Assembly (NCBI GenBank): GCA_041916675.1
Contig: JAYRZB010000005.1
Location: forward strand, 62,001 to 126,000
Direction: 5' to 3'
Length of the DNA stretch: 64,000 nt
Source: JAYRZB01 sp041916675
Lineage (GTDB): Bacteria; Pseudomonadota; Alphaproteobacteria; Rhizobiales; Devosiaceae
Part shown: in pieces, positions 1 through 8,580 of the stretch
Layout: each line of letters starts with the position of its first letter
How positions within the stretch are numbered: the first letter of the stretch is position 1
The notes under the pieces: generated by a model
The model's database searches: none
What the model was told of the DNA's origin: nothing
Seen by the model: the letters and a program-made list of their open reading frames with translations, nothing else
Program-made: the position numbers and the translations under genes

Positions 1-311
1 TGGGCAAACCGACGGGCACGGCGGCGCGGTTGAGCCAGTCCGAACTCGATGGGCTGGTGTCGCAGGTCAAATCCTGCTGGAACCTTTTGCCCAGTGAGAT
101 CGATTCTGGATTGAGTGTGCGGTTGCTGGTGAGCCTGAACCGCGATGGTTCGGTCAATGGCGTGCCGCAGGTGACTGAACAAGACAACTCGGCGGCGGGC
201 GGCTCGATTGCGCGCGCGGCGCAACGGGCGGTGATGAATTGCGGGCCTTATCGGCTCGATGCAGCTAAGTATGATGAGTGGCAGCAGATCGACATGGTTC
301 TGCAGCCGTAA
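1..311 (+). CDS. tolA: TolA C-terminal part (5' end outside window)
   Basis: The reading frame is open from the left edge (first full codon at position 3) to the TAA at 309-311, so only the C-terminal part is present. The remaining ~100 residues fit the TolA C-terminal domain: an opening VSQVKSCWNLLP segment, a strand-rich middle and a GSIARAAQRAVMNCGPY stretch with paired cysteines. TolA spans the periplasm from the TolQR motor and contacts TolB and Pal to draw in the outer membrane during division. tolB starts 3 bases downstream, the classic Tol-Pal order, which supports the call more strongly than the short sequence alone. Confidence 0.75.
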   Translation, partial: GKPTGTAARLSQSELDGLVSQVKSCWNLLPSEIDSGLSVRLLVSLNRDGSVNGVPQVTEQDNSAAGGSIARAAQRAVMNCGPYRLDAAKYDEWQQIDMVLQP

Positions 312-314
312 TCG

Positions 315-1637
315 ATGGAGACGTTTATGACCCTGTTCACGCGCCGCAATGCGCTCAAGCTTGGCCTCGCCGGCACGGCGGCCCTGGCGGCCACCCATCC
401 GGCTTCGGCGCTGGTGCAGGTGGTGGTGTCGGGCGCCAACTTCCAGCCGCTGCCCATCGCCATTCCGGATTTTGCATCGTCCGATCCGCAGTTCGGGCGC
501 GACATTGCCGATATCGTGCGCGCCAACCTGCGCCGTTCGGGCCTGTTCGCGCCGCTCGATCCGGCGAGCCTGCCGGTGGGCGTGGGCGATGTGAACAATA
601 CCCCCGACTTTGCCGCCTGGCGCGGCATCAGCGTCGACGCGCTGGTGATGGGTGCGGTGGAGCGCGGCGGGCAGATCCAGTCTTCAGTGCGCGTGTGGGA
701 CACCCAGCAGGCCGCGCAGGTGGTTGGCAAGTCCTACGCTACCGACGCGCAGAGCTGGCGGCGTGTGGCACACATCATTTCGGACGCGATCTATGAATCG
801 CTCTCGGGCGGATCGGGCTATTTTGATACCCAGGTCGTTTATGTGGCTGAGAGCGGGCCCAAGGCCAACCGTACCAAACGGCTGGCCATCATGGATCAGG
901 ACGGGGCCAATGTGCAGTACATCACGGCTGGCGATGCACTGTCGGTGACGCCGCGCTTTTCGCCAAACCGGCAGATGCTGACTTATATGAATTTCGAGGA
1001 TGGCAATCCGCAGGTCTATCTGCTGGACCTGGCCAGTGGCAGCCAGCAGCGGCTGGGATCGTTCGGGCAGATGACGTTCTCGCCGCGCTTTTCGCCGGAT
1101 GGGGGCAGCCTGGCTTTCTCCATTGAAAACAATGGGGCGACCAATATCTATTCGATGCAGATCGGTGCCGGACAGCCCACCCAGCTCACCAGCGGAGCGG
1201 CGATCGATACCAGCCCGTCCTATTCGCCCGATGGCGGCTCGATTGCGTTTGAAAGCGACCGCGGGGGCACGCCACAAATCTATGTGATGGGCGCTGGCGG
1301 CGGAGGCGGCAACCGCATTTCTTATGGCGATGGCCGGTATTCGACCCCGGTCTGGTCGCCCAAGGGCGATCTGATTGCCTTTACCAAACAATCCGGCGGG
1401 CAATTCCATATCGGGATCATGAAGCCCGATGGGTCGGGCGAACGCATTCTTGCTTCCAGCTTCCATGCCGAAGGTCCCACCTGGGCGCCGAACGGGCGGG
1501 TGATCATGTATTTCTCCGATCAGGGTGGGGATGCCGGACCGCAGCTTTACACAGTCGATATCTGGGGCCGCAATAACCTTCCGATCCAGACCGAGACATT
1601 TGCCTCGGACCCGGCCTGGTCGCCACTGCGGGCATAA
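315..1637 (+). CDS. tolB: Tol-Pal system protein TolB
   Basis: Periplasmic beta-propeller that binds Pal and TolA and helps constrict the outer membrane at division. The N-terminal half (about residues 30-165) is the TolB alpha/beta domain; after about residue 190 there are repeated PD40-type blades (RFSPNRQ, RFSPDGG, SYSPDGG, VWSPKGD, TWAPNGR). The 440-residue length is normal. The leader carries TRRNALKLG followed by a hydrophobic stretch ending ASA, which looks like a twin-arginine signal instead of the plain Sec signal of E. coli TolB. ATG at 327 is an alternative start that keeps the same leader. It lies between tolA and pal in the same orientation. Confidence 0.95.
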   Translation: METFMTLFTRRNALKLGLAGTAALAATHPASALVQVVVSGANFQPLPIAIPDFASSDPQFGRDIADIVRANLRRSGLFAPLDPASLPVGVGDVNNTPDFAAWRGISVDALVMGAVERGGQIQSSVRVWDTQQAAQVVGKSYATDAQSWRRVAHIISDAIYESLSGGSGYFDTQVVYVAESGPKANRTKRLAIMDQDGANVQYITAGDALSVTPRFSPNRQMLTYMNFEDGNPQVYLLDLASGSQQRLGSFGQMTFSPRFSPDGGSLAFSIENNGATNIYSMQIGAGQPTQLTSGAAIDTSPSYSPDGGSIAFESDRGGTPQIYVMGAGGGGGNRISYGDGRYSTPVWSPKGDLIAFTKQSGGQFHIGIMKPDGSGERILASSFHAEGPTWAPNGRVIMYFSDQGGDAGPQLYTVDIWGRNNLPIQTETFASDPAWSPLRA

Positions 1638-1649
1638 ATATCACAGATG

Positions 1650-1666
1650 GGAAATCCGGGATTTCC
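1650..1666 (+). other. Small inverted repeat between tolB and pal
   Basis: GGAAATC-CGG-GATTTCC, a perfect 7-bp dyad with a 3-base spacer, lies 13 bases after the tolB stop. No T-run follows, so it is not a standard terminator. It could limit read-through, stabilise a pal transcript end or bind a protein. Its function is unknown. Confidence 0.4.
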
Positions 1667-1775
1667 GGCCTTAATCCGGCCAGAAACCTTGGGTTAACCC
1701 TGTTTGAACACGCGGTATTAAGATAACGCGCAGTAAATAGCGGCGAACAAATCGTCCCTTTCAGGAGCAATCCGG

Positions 1776-2261
1776 ATGCACACTTTGGCACCCACAATCA
1801 GCTACTTGCGCATGTTTGCGCTGGTGGCTCTCGTCGTCGCAGTCGCGGCATGTTCGCGTACACCGGCGACTGGTGTGGGCAATCTTGGCCCGGGTGGCGG
1901 CGCACCCGGCAGCCAGCAGGAATTCCTGGTTTCGGTGGGCGACCGCGTGTTCTTTGAAACCGATTCCTCGAGCCTGACAGCCGAAGCTATGGCGACGCTG
2001 GATAAGCAGGCGGCCTGGCTGAACCAGTATTCGAACTATCGCATCCTGCTCGAAGGCCATGCCGACGAACGCGGCACGCGTGAATACAACATCGCCCTTG
2101 GCGCCCGCCGCGCCTCGGTGGTGGTGAACTATCTGGTCAGCCGCGGCGTCAACGCGCAGCGCATCGTCTCGAAGTCTTTCGGCAAGGAACGTCCGGTTGC
2201 GATCTGCAACGACATTTCGTGCTGGAGCCAGAACCGCCGCGCCGTGACCGTGGTTCAGTAA
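1776..2261 (+). CDS. pal: Peptidoglycan-associated lipoprotein Pal
   Basis: Outer-membrane lipoprotein that grips peptidoglycan and is recruited to the septum by TolB. The N-terminus is a lipoprotein signal with lipobox VAAC, so the mature protein starts at Cys 26. Residues about 50-160 form an OmpA-like domain with the diaminopimelate-binding core ILLEGHADERGTREYN followed by LGARRA. At 161 residues it has the usual length for alphaproteobacterial Pal. A clear Shine-Dalgarno (CAGGAG) lies upstream of the ATG, and a strong terminator follows the gene. Confidence 0.95.
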   Translation: MHTLAPTISYLRMFALVALVVAVAACSRTPATGVGNLGPGGGAPGSQQEFLVSVGDRVFFETDSSSLTAEAMATLDKQAAWLNQYSNYRILLEGHADERGTREYNIALGARRASVVVNYLVSRGVNAQRIVSKSFGKERPVAICNDISCWSQNRRAVTVVQ

Positions 2262-2315
2262 GCCGATCGGGCAGGGCAACCTGCCAGCGACATAATCCAG
2301 GAAAACTGGAGGCAT

Positions 2316-2356
2316 AGCGCCGGGGGCCGCGTAATTGGCACCCGGCGCTTTTTTTT
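2316..2356 (+). terminator. Intrinsic terminator after pal
   Basis: AGCGCCGGG pairs with CCCGGCGCT around a 16-base loop and is followed by at least seven T residues. It sits 55 bases after the pal stop and separates tolB-pal from cpoB. Confidence 0.9.
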
Positions 2357-2409
2357 GACCAAAATCTATGGTTATCGCCTAGGTTGAATAATCACACCGG
2401 GGTACCTGC

Positions 2410-3489
2410 GTGCCCACTGAAACGGAGACCCAATTGTTCGGAAGATCTTCTCACGGGCGACCCAGAAGGACGATCGGCTATGCCGCAGTCCTCGTTGCGG
2501 GCCTGATTGCGCCGACGCTGGTGACAGCCAATGGCGCTGCGGTACTGGATAACAGTACGGCGCTGACCGGTTTCGCTCCCATTCTGCCCAAGGCCGAGGT
2601 GGGCGGCAGCGAAGTGATCCGCGTGGCCCAGAGCCAGGGCGAGGCGCAACTCAATGTTCGCATCCAGCAGCTTGAAGAGCAGGTGCGCAACCTGACCGGT
2701 CAGGTCGAAGGCCTGCAATTCCAGGTCACGCAGATGCAGACCCAGATCGAGCGCCTGATCGAGGACAACGAGTTCCGCTTCCAGGCGCTGGAAGGCGGTG
2801 CCGGAAAAAAACCTGAGGCGGCAACCCAATCTGACGGCGCGACGCCGTCCGAGGTGTTGCCGCAGGCTCCCGAAGCCGCTGCCGCCCCCAATACTGCCGC
2901 CCCCGCCGACACGGCGCTGCCTGCCGTTGCAGCCGATGGAACGACAGAGGGCGGTGATCCGGCGACGGCCGGCGCCGAGCTGCCAATGGACAATCTCGGT
3001 GATTCCGCCGATCCGCTGCTCGGGGTTGGTATCGGCGAGGAAGGTACTCTTGGCACCTTGCCGGAAGGCGCACTGACGCTCGACCTTTCCAGCCAGCCCA
3101 ATGCTGACGCCCAAGCGCAATATCAGGCGGGTTACGAGGCAATCGTGCGCGGCGACTATGCGTTCGCCGAAGATCAGTTCCGCCAGTTCATGGCGCTCTA
3201 CCCCACCGACCAGCAGGCGCCCGATGCCGCCAACTGGCTCGGTGAGGCGCTGATCCACCGTGCCGCCTATGATGAGGCCGCCGATGTGTTGCTGACCGGG
3301 TTCCAGAACTATCCGAGCTCAGCGGCAGCGCCTGACCTGCTGCTTAAGCTTGGCATGGCGCTCTATGGTGCTGGCGAACAGGAAACCGCGTGCCGGACGT
3401 TTGACGAAGTGGCCAAGCGCTTTCCGGCCCAGCCTGCCGCCTTTGTGATGCGGCTGGGTGAGGAACGCGCCAAGGCCAAATGCGCCTGA
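2410..3489 (+). CDS. cpoB: Cell division coordinator CpoB (YbgF)
   Basis: Periplasmic partner of the Tol-Pal system that couples outer-membrane constriction to septal peptidoglycan synthesis. Reading from the GTG at 2410: a hydrophobic signal near residues 22-40, a coiled-coil segment around 75-125 (LNVRIQQLEEQVRNLTGQ), a low-complexity Ala/Pro linker to about 230, and a C-terminal TPR region beginning AQYQAGYEAIVRGDYAFAEDQF and running to the end. The linker is long for the family. The start is uncertain because no strong ribosome site is visible. The stop overlaps the tilS start by 10 bases, suggesting translational coupling. Confidence 0.88.
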   Translation: MPTETETQLFGRSSHGRPRRTIGYAAVLVAGLIAPTLVTANGAAVLDNSTALTGFAPILPKAEVGGSEVIRVAQSQGEAQLNVRIQQLEEQVRNLTGQVEGLQFQVTQMQTQIERLIEDNEFRFQALEGGAGKKPEAATQSDGATPSEVLPQAPEAAAAPNTAAPADTALPAVAADGTTEGGDPATAGAELPMDNLGDSADPLLGVGIGEEGTLGTLPEGALTLDLSSQPNADAQAQYQAGYEAIVRGDYAFAEDQFRQFMALYPTDQQAPDAANWLGEALIHRAAYDEAADVLLTGFQNYPSSAAAPDLLLKLGMALYGAGEQETACRTFDEVAKRFPAQPAAFVMRLGEERAKAKCA

Positions 3490-4754
3490 CTGGAAGCGCC
3501 GCAGAGCTCGCGGCGCTTTTTTCTCCGGTTGCAGCCGAACCCGCCCTGGGTCTCGCCGTTTCCGGTGGCGCCGACAGTTTGGCGCTCATGGTGCTGGCCC
3601 ATCGATGGGCGAGCGGGCAGCCGACCTCGCCTCGATTGTTTGTCTACTCGGTGGACCACCGCCTGCGGCCCGAAGCGGCGGCGGAGGTGGCAATGGTGCT
3701 GGCCGAGGCGGCAAAACTCGGCATCCCCGCCCGCGCGCTGGCCTGGACCGGAAAAAAACCCTCCGCCGGGGTGCAGGCGGCAGCTCGGCATGCACGCTAC
3801 CAATTGATGGGCAAGGCGATGGCGGAGGATGGTGTGCGGATGTTGCTGACCGCGCACCATCGCACCGACCAGGCCGAGACAGTGCTGATGCGGCTTGCCC
3901 ATGGCAGCGGCCTGACAGGGCTCAAGGGCATGACTGACTTTGCGCAAGTCGACGGGGTGACCTTGTTCCGGCCGTTGTTAGACATCGACCCGGCCGACCT
4001 CAGGGCTGTTGTCGAGACGGAGGGCATGACGCCCGTTGTAGACCCGAGCAATCTCGACACCCAGTATGAGCGCGTGCGCTGGCGGCAGGCACTGCCAGGG
4101 CTGGCGGCCCTGGGGCTGGACACGGCAGATCTTGCCGGTTTGGCTCGCCGGGCGGCCGAGGCGGATGCGGCGATAACGTTTTATGCGGCGAAAGCGGTGG
4201 CAGAGGGCCTTGCTGTTGACAGGCTTGGCGCTCTGCATTTTGGATGGGATTGGTACCGGGCGCTGCCGACTGCGGTGGCCCAGCGGGTTCTGGCCGAAGG
4301 CCTGAGCCGGGCCGGTGGCAGCCGGCGGCCCCATGGGCTGGGGACCGTTGAGAAAATGCATCGGACCATCTGCGGCGAGGAGCCCGGCCACGATACCGGA
4401 CACGGGTGCCTGATCCGGCTTCGGCATGATCGGGTCTGGCTATTGCGCGAACCGGGACGGGACGTGCCATCATCAGTGACCATCGCGCCGCAAGCGGTTG
4501 CGAACTGGGACGGTCGGTTCGATATCACCAATGGCCTCGAGGCCCCGGTTGTGGTTGCCCCTGCTGCGGGGCTGACCCGCGCCGGGGCGGAGGGGTTGCT
4601 GGGATGCGGGCTGGATGCACCGGCCGAGGCCATTGGGGGCGCCCCACTGGTTTTCGGGACGGATGGTTCCGTGCTTGCGCTGGGCACGGTGGCCTTTAAT
4701 GACCAGCTTGTGATCAGGCCGATGTGGGACAGGATTGATCGGCCCAAGGCATGA
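3480..4754 (+). CDS. tilS: tRNA(Ile)-lysidine synthetase TilS
   Basis: Converts C34 of the tRNA-Ile CAU anticodon to lysidine using ATP and lysine, so that the tRNA reads AUA instead of AUG. The N-terminal PP-loop ATPase motif is SGGADS at residues 28-33, followed by VYSVDHRLRPEA and TAHHRTDQAETVLMRL, both family signatures. At 424 residues it fits alphaproteobacterial TilS, which has a shortened C-terminus. It overlaps the end of cpoB; the order pal-cpoB-tilS-ftsH is common in alphaproteobacteria. Confidence 0.93.
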   Translation: MRLTGSAAELAALFSPVAAEPALGLAVSGGADSLALMVLAHRWASGQPTSPRLFVYSVDHRLRPEAAAEVAMVLAEAAKLGIPARALAWTGKKPSAGVQAAARHARYQLMGKAMAEDGVRMLLTAHHRTDQAETVLMRLAHGSGLTGLKGMTDFAQVDGVTLFRPLLDIDPADLRAVVETEGMTPVVDPSNLDTQYERVRWRQALPGLAALGLDTADLAGLARRAAEADAAITFYAAKAVAEGLAVDRLGALHFGWDWYRALPTAVAQRVLAEGLSRAGGSRRPHGLGTVEKMHRTICGEEPGHDTGHGCLIRLRHDRVWLLREPGRDVPSSVTIAPQAVANWDGRFDITNGLEAPVVVAPAAGLTRAGAEGLLGCGLDAPAEAIGGAPLVFGTDGSVLALGTVAFNDQLVIRPMWDRIDRPKA

Positions 4755-4793
4755 GCGCGTTAACTCGAAAGCGGTAACCTCGTTGGCAAAACC

Positions 4794-4822
4794 GGGCAAG
4801 CGGTCGCACCACTTGCCCTTGT
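4794..4822 (+). terminator. Possible weak terminator after tilS
   Basis: GGGCAAG and CTTGCCC form a 7-bp stem around an 11-base loop, followed by only TTGT. It lies in the tilS-ftsH gap. The short T-tract makes termination doubtful; it could be a processing site or partial attenuator. Confidence 0.3.
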
Positions 4823-4898
4823 AACGCCCCGGTGGCGGGCTTACATTCGGTCAACTCTGCCGGGCAATGCATTGCGCCGGTCATCCGGGACAGGATTA

Positions 4899-6827
4899 AT
4901 GAACGGTAACTTCCGAAATTTTGCCATCTGGCTGGTCATTCTTTTTATGCTGATGGGCCTGTTTCAGGTCTTCCAGTCATCAACGCGTTCGGTCTCGGTG
5001 GCCGATAAAAGCTATAGCCAGTTCGTCAAGGATGTGGATGCGGGCAGCGTGACCGCTGTGACCATCACCAATGATGTGGTCTCGGGTGCGCTGCGCGACG
5101 GCACCCGATTTGAAACCACTGTCCCCAATGGCGCCGATATCGTCAGCCGGTTGGAAGCGGCCAATGTGCAGATCACGGCACGCCAGCCCGACTCAAGCCC
5201 GTTCTGGCAGATCCTGCTTTCAAGCTGGCTGCCGTTCATCGTGATCATCGGGGTGTGGTTCTTCTTTATCCGCCAGATGCAGGGCGGTGGCCGGGGCGGC
5301 GCGATGGGCTTTGGAAAGTCGCGCGCCAAGCTGCTGACCGAGACCCAGGGCAAGGTGACGTTCGAGGATGTTGCTGGCGTGGATGAGGCCAAGCAGGATC
5401 TCGAGGAAATCGTTGAATTCCTGCGCGACCCGGGCAAGTTCCAGCGCCTGGGTGGCCGCATTCCGCGCGGCGTCCTGCTGGTGGGCCCTCCGGGTACCGG
5501 TAAGACCCTGCTGGCCCGTTCGGTGGCCGGTGAAGCGAACGTGCCGTTCTTTACGATCTCGGGTTCGGACTTCGTTGAAATGTTCGTTGGCGTGGGCGCC
5601 TCGCGCGTTCGCGACATGTTCGAACAGGCCAAAAAGAACGCCCCCTGCATCATCTTCATTGACGAAATCGATGCCGTCGGCCGCCAGCGCGGCGCCGGGC
5701 TCGGTGGCGGCAATGACGAACGCGAGCAGACACTGAACCAGCTGCTGGTGGAAATGGACGGGTTTGAGGCCAATGAAGGCATCATCCTGATCGCGGCGAC
5801 CAACCGCCCCGACGTGCTCGATCCGGCGCTGCTGCGTCCGGGCCGCTTCGACCGGCAAGTCGTGGTGCCGAACCCCGACGTTTCGGGCCGCGAAAAGGTT
5901 CTCAAGGTGCATGTGCGCAAGGTGCCGCTGGCCCCCGATGTGGACCTCAAGGTGTTGGCCCGCGGAACTCCCGGCTTTTCGGGCGCAGACTTGATGAACC
6001 TAGTTAACGAAGCAGCGCTTCTGGCGGCACGGCGCAATAAGCGCTTTGTCACCCACGCTGAGTTCGAGGATGCCAAGGACAAGATCATGATGGGCGCCGA
6101 GCGCCGCACCATGGCCATGTCCGAGGATGAAAAGCGCCTGACCGCCTATCATGAAGCAGGCCATGCCATTATCGCGCTCAAGGTTGCGGGGATCGATCCG
6201 ATCCACAAGGCCACCATCATCCCGCGCGGCCGTGCGCTGGGCATGGTGATGACCCTGCCCGAAAGCGACAGCTATTCGTTCAGTCGTGAAAAGGCCTTGG
6301 CCCGTTTGGCCCTGGCGTTCGGCGGCCGCGAAGCCGAAATCTACAAGTTCGGCCCCGACAAGGTGACGAGCGGAGCATCGAGCGATATCCAGATGGCGAC
6401 CAACCTGGCTCGTGCCATGGTGATGGAATGGGGCATGAGCGAAAAGCTCGGCCGCGTCCGCTATCGCGCCAACGAACAGGAACTGTTCCTCGGTCATTCG
6501 GTGACGCAGTCGAATAATGTGTCGGATGAAACGGCCAAGCTGATCGATGAGGAAGTACGTGAGCTTGTCGAGGGTGGTGAGCGGGCGGCTCGGGAAATCA
6601 TTACCGGTAACGTCGAACAGTTCGAGGCGATTGCACAGGCCCTGCTCGAATTTGAAACCCTGACCGGTGACGAATTGCGCGACCTGATGAACGGCAAGCC
6701 GCCGGTGCGTCCCGAGGATGGAGCCAATGCGGCACCAAAGTCCTCAGCCGTACCCAGCGCCGGCAAGACGCCCAAAAAGCGTTCGACGCCCGATGAGGGC
6801 GGGCTGGAACCCCAGCCTGAATCCTGA
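4899..6827 (+). CDS. ftsH: ATP-dependent zinc metalloprotease FtsH
   Basis: Membrane-anchored AAA+ protease that degrades unassembled membrane proteins and short-lived regulators such as RpoH and LpxC. Two membrane segments (about residues 8-26 and 108-124) flank a periplasmic domain. The AAA module has Walker A GPPGTGKT at 196-203, a Walker B FIDEID and the arginine-finger region RPGRFDR. The zinc motif HEAGH is at about 418-422. ATG at 4899 was chosen because GGGACAGGA lies just upstream; the longer TTG frame from 4872 lacks this support. The C-terminus ends in a charged, low-complexity tail. Confidence 0.97.
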   Translation: MNGNFRNFAIWLVILFMLMGLFQVFQSSTRSVSVADKSYSQFVKDVDAGSVTAVTITNDVVSGALRDGTRFETTVPNGADIVSRLEAANVQITARQPDSSPFWQILLSSWLPFIVIIGVWFFFIRQMQGGGRGGAMGFGKSRAKLLTETQGKVTFEDVAGVDEAKQDLEEIVEFLRDPGKFQRLGGRIPRGVLLVGPPGTGKTLLARSVAGEANVPFFTISGSDFVEMFVGVGASRVRDMFEQAKKNAPCIIFIDEIDAVGRQRGAGLGGGNDEREQTLNQLLVEMDGFEANEGIILIAATNRPDVLDPALLRPGRFDRQVVVPNPDVSGREKVLKVHVRKVPLAPDVDLKVLARGTPGFSGADLMNLVNEAALLAARRNKRFVTHAEFEDAKDKIMMGAERRTMAMSEDEKRLTAYHEAGHAIIALKVAGIDPIHKATIIPRGRALGMVMTLPESDSYSFSREKALARLALAFGGREAEIYKFGPDKVTSGASSDIQMATNLARAMVMEWGMSEKLGRVRYRANEQELFLGHSVTQSNNVSDETAKLIDEEVRELVEGGERAAREIITGNVEQFEAIAQALLEFETLTGDELRDLMNGKPPVRPEDGANAAPKSSAVPSAGKTPKKRSTPDEGGLEPQPES

Positions 6828-6846
6828 CCTGGTTGCCTGCGATCAA

Positions 6847-6871
6847 GGGCCGCCCCACCGGGCGGCCCTTT
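6847..6871 (+). terminator. Intrinsic terminator after ftsH
   Basis: GGGCCGCCC and GGGCGGCCC form a perfect 9-bp stem with a CACC loop, followed by TTT. It lies 19 bases past the ftsH stop. Confidence 0.75.
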
Positions 6872-6969
6872 GCGTTGGTGGCGGGAATTTTAACGAGACG
6901 GCGCTATTGGATTCTCACCTGCGCTTGCGGGGGATATAGAAAGCAGACCGATCAATACGGGACTTTGAG

Positions 6970-8313
6970 ATGGCACGTACCTACTTTGGCACCGATGGCA
7001 TTCGCGGGCTGGCAAACGGGGACAAGCTCACCCCGGAACTGGCGCTGAAGGTGGGCATGGCCACGGGCCTGGCCTTCCAGCGCGGCGCTTATCGCCACAG
7101 GGTGGTCATCGGCAAGGACACGCGGCGCTCGGGCTATATGATCGAGAACGCATTGACGGCCGGTTTTACGGCGGTGGGCATGGATGTGTTCCTGCTCGGG
7201 CCGATGCCGACACCGGCGGTAGCTATGCTCACGCGCTCGCTGCGGGCCGATCTGGGCGTGATGATATCGGCCTCACACAATCCATATGATGACAATGGAA
7301 TCAAACTGTTCCAGCCGGATGGGTTCAAACTCTCGGATTCGGTTGAGGCTGAAATCGAAAAGCTCATCGGCTCGGACCTGACGCCGCGCCTCGCCAAGGG
7401 GCGTGATATCGGCCGGGCCCATCGCGATGAAGAAGCGCGCACCCGCTATATCGAATATGCCAAGCGTACCATGCCGCGGAACACCGATCTGGCCGGTCTG
7501 CGGGTCGTGCTCGACTGTGCGAATGGGGCTGCATACAAAGTGGCGCCTGTCGCCTTGTGGGAACTGGGCGCTGAGGTTTTCCCCATTGGCGTGACGCCGG
7601 ACGGTTTTAATATCAACGACAAGGTGGGCTCGACTGCGCCGGAGGCGGTGGCCGAGAAGGTGCGCGAGGTGCGCGCCGATATCGGGATTGCGCTCGATGG
7701 CGATGCCGACCGGGTGATCATTGTCGATGAAAAAGGCAATGTGGTCGATGGCGACCAGTTCATGGCGGTGATTGCCCAGTCCTGGCTCGACCGGGGCGAA
7801 CTCAAGGGCGGTGGGTTGGTCGCGACCGTGATGTCCAATCTTGGGCTCGAACGCTATCTTGATTCCATCGGGCTAACCCTGGAGCGCACGCAGGTGGGCG
7901 ATCGCTATGTGCTCGAGGCCATGCGGGCCAAAGGGTACAATGTTGGCGGCGAGCAATCGGGCCACATCATTCTATCGGACTATACCACCACGGGTGATGG
8001 GCTGGTGGCGGCGCTGCAGCTGCTGGGGGTGGTCAAACAAAGCGGCAAGCCGGTATCGGAAATCTGCAAGCGCTTCGAAAAGGTGCCGCAATTGCTGCAG
8101 AGCGTGCGGTTCAAGACCGGCAGGCCACTTGATCATAAATCGGTGGTTGAAATCATTGCTGAAAGCCGCGTGCGACTGGGCGATGGGGGCAGGCTGGTGA
8201 TCAGGGAATCGGGCACCGAGCCGGTAATCCGGGTCATGGCTGAGAGCGATGATGCCGGGCTGGTGGCGGCCGTGGTCAGCGATATTACGGCTGCGATCCG
8301 CAACGTGGCCTGA
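6970..8313 (+). CDS. glmM: Phosphoglucosamine mutase GlmM
   Basis: Interconverts glucosamine-6-phosphate and glucosamine-1-phosphate on the route to UDP-GlcNAc for peptidoglycan and lipid A. The sequence opens with YFGTDGIRG, has the active-site phosphoserine at residue 102 within ISASHNPYDDNG, the Mg-binding loop DGDADR near 245, and a C-terminal RESGTEP phosphate-binding motif. Length 447 matches the family. The ftsH-glmM pair is widely conserved, although here a terminator lies between them. Confidence 0.97.
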   Translation: MARTYFGTDGIRGLANGDKLTPELALKVGMATGLAFQRGAYRHRVVIGKDTRRSGYMIENALTAGFTAVGMDVFLLGPMPTPAVAMLTRSLRADLGVMISASHNPYDDNGIKLFQPDGFKLSDSVEAEIEKLIGSDLTPRLAKGRDIGRAHRDEEARTRYIEYAKRTMPRNTDLAGLRVVLDCANGAAYKVAPVALWELGAEVFPIGVTPDGFNINDKVGSTAPEAVAEKVREVRADIGIALDGDADRVIIVDEKGNVVDGDQFMAVIAQSWLDRGELKGGGLVATVMSNLGLERYLDSIGLTLERTQVGDRYVLEAMRAKGYNVGGEQSGHIILSDYTTTGDGLVAALQLLGVVKQSGKPVSEICKRFEKVPQLLQSVRFKTGRPLDHKSVVEIIAESRVRLGDGGRLVIRESGTEPVIRVMAESDDAGLVAAVVSDITAAIRNVA

Positions 8314-8345
8314 CGGCATAACCTGACATTGCAGGAAAATTCGAG

Positions 8346-8377
8346 CGGCGTGTCCTCAGGGACGCGCCGTTTGCTTT
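8346..8377 (+). terminator. Intrinsic terminator after glmM
   Basis: CGGCGTGTCC pairs with GGGACGCGCCG across a three-base loop, with one G-U wobble and a slight asymmetry, then TTTGCTTT. It lies about 33 bases after glmM. Confidence 0.7.
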
Positions 8378-8502
8378 GTCGTGTGTGATTGCCTCAACTT
8401 GCCCGGCAGTACTTTGGGCGAAAGTAAGAGTTTATTAGTGTTCGGAAGTTGTTAAGGGCCGGAACGACTACATTATCTGCTCATTAGGGTTAAACGTTTA
8501 GG

Positions 8503-8517
8503 TTAAGTGAGATTTAA
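8503..8517. promoter_or_regulatory. Perfect CtrA box upstream of the outer-membrane barrel gene
   Basis: TTAA-GTGAGAT-TTAA matches the TTAA-N7-TTAA CtrA consensus exactly. It lies 63 bases before the ATG at 8581, in an AT-rich patch that also holds further TTAA half-sites (8490-8493). Confidence 0.55.
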
Positions 8518-8580
8518 GAAAGTCGAGCGATACTTGAAATCAATCGACTGGTGTCGAGGCAATTACGAAGGAAGTGTGAA

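Noticed and set aside
4872..4898. Upstream TTG start for ftsH
   Set aside because: No ribosome site, and the ATG at 4899 follows GGGACAGGA and matches known FtsH N-termini.
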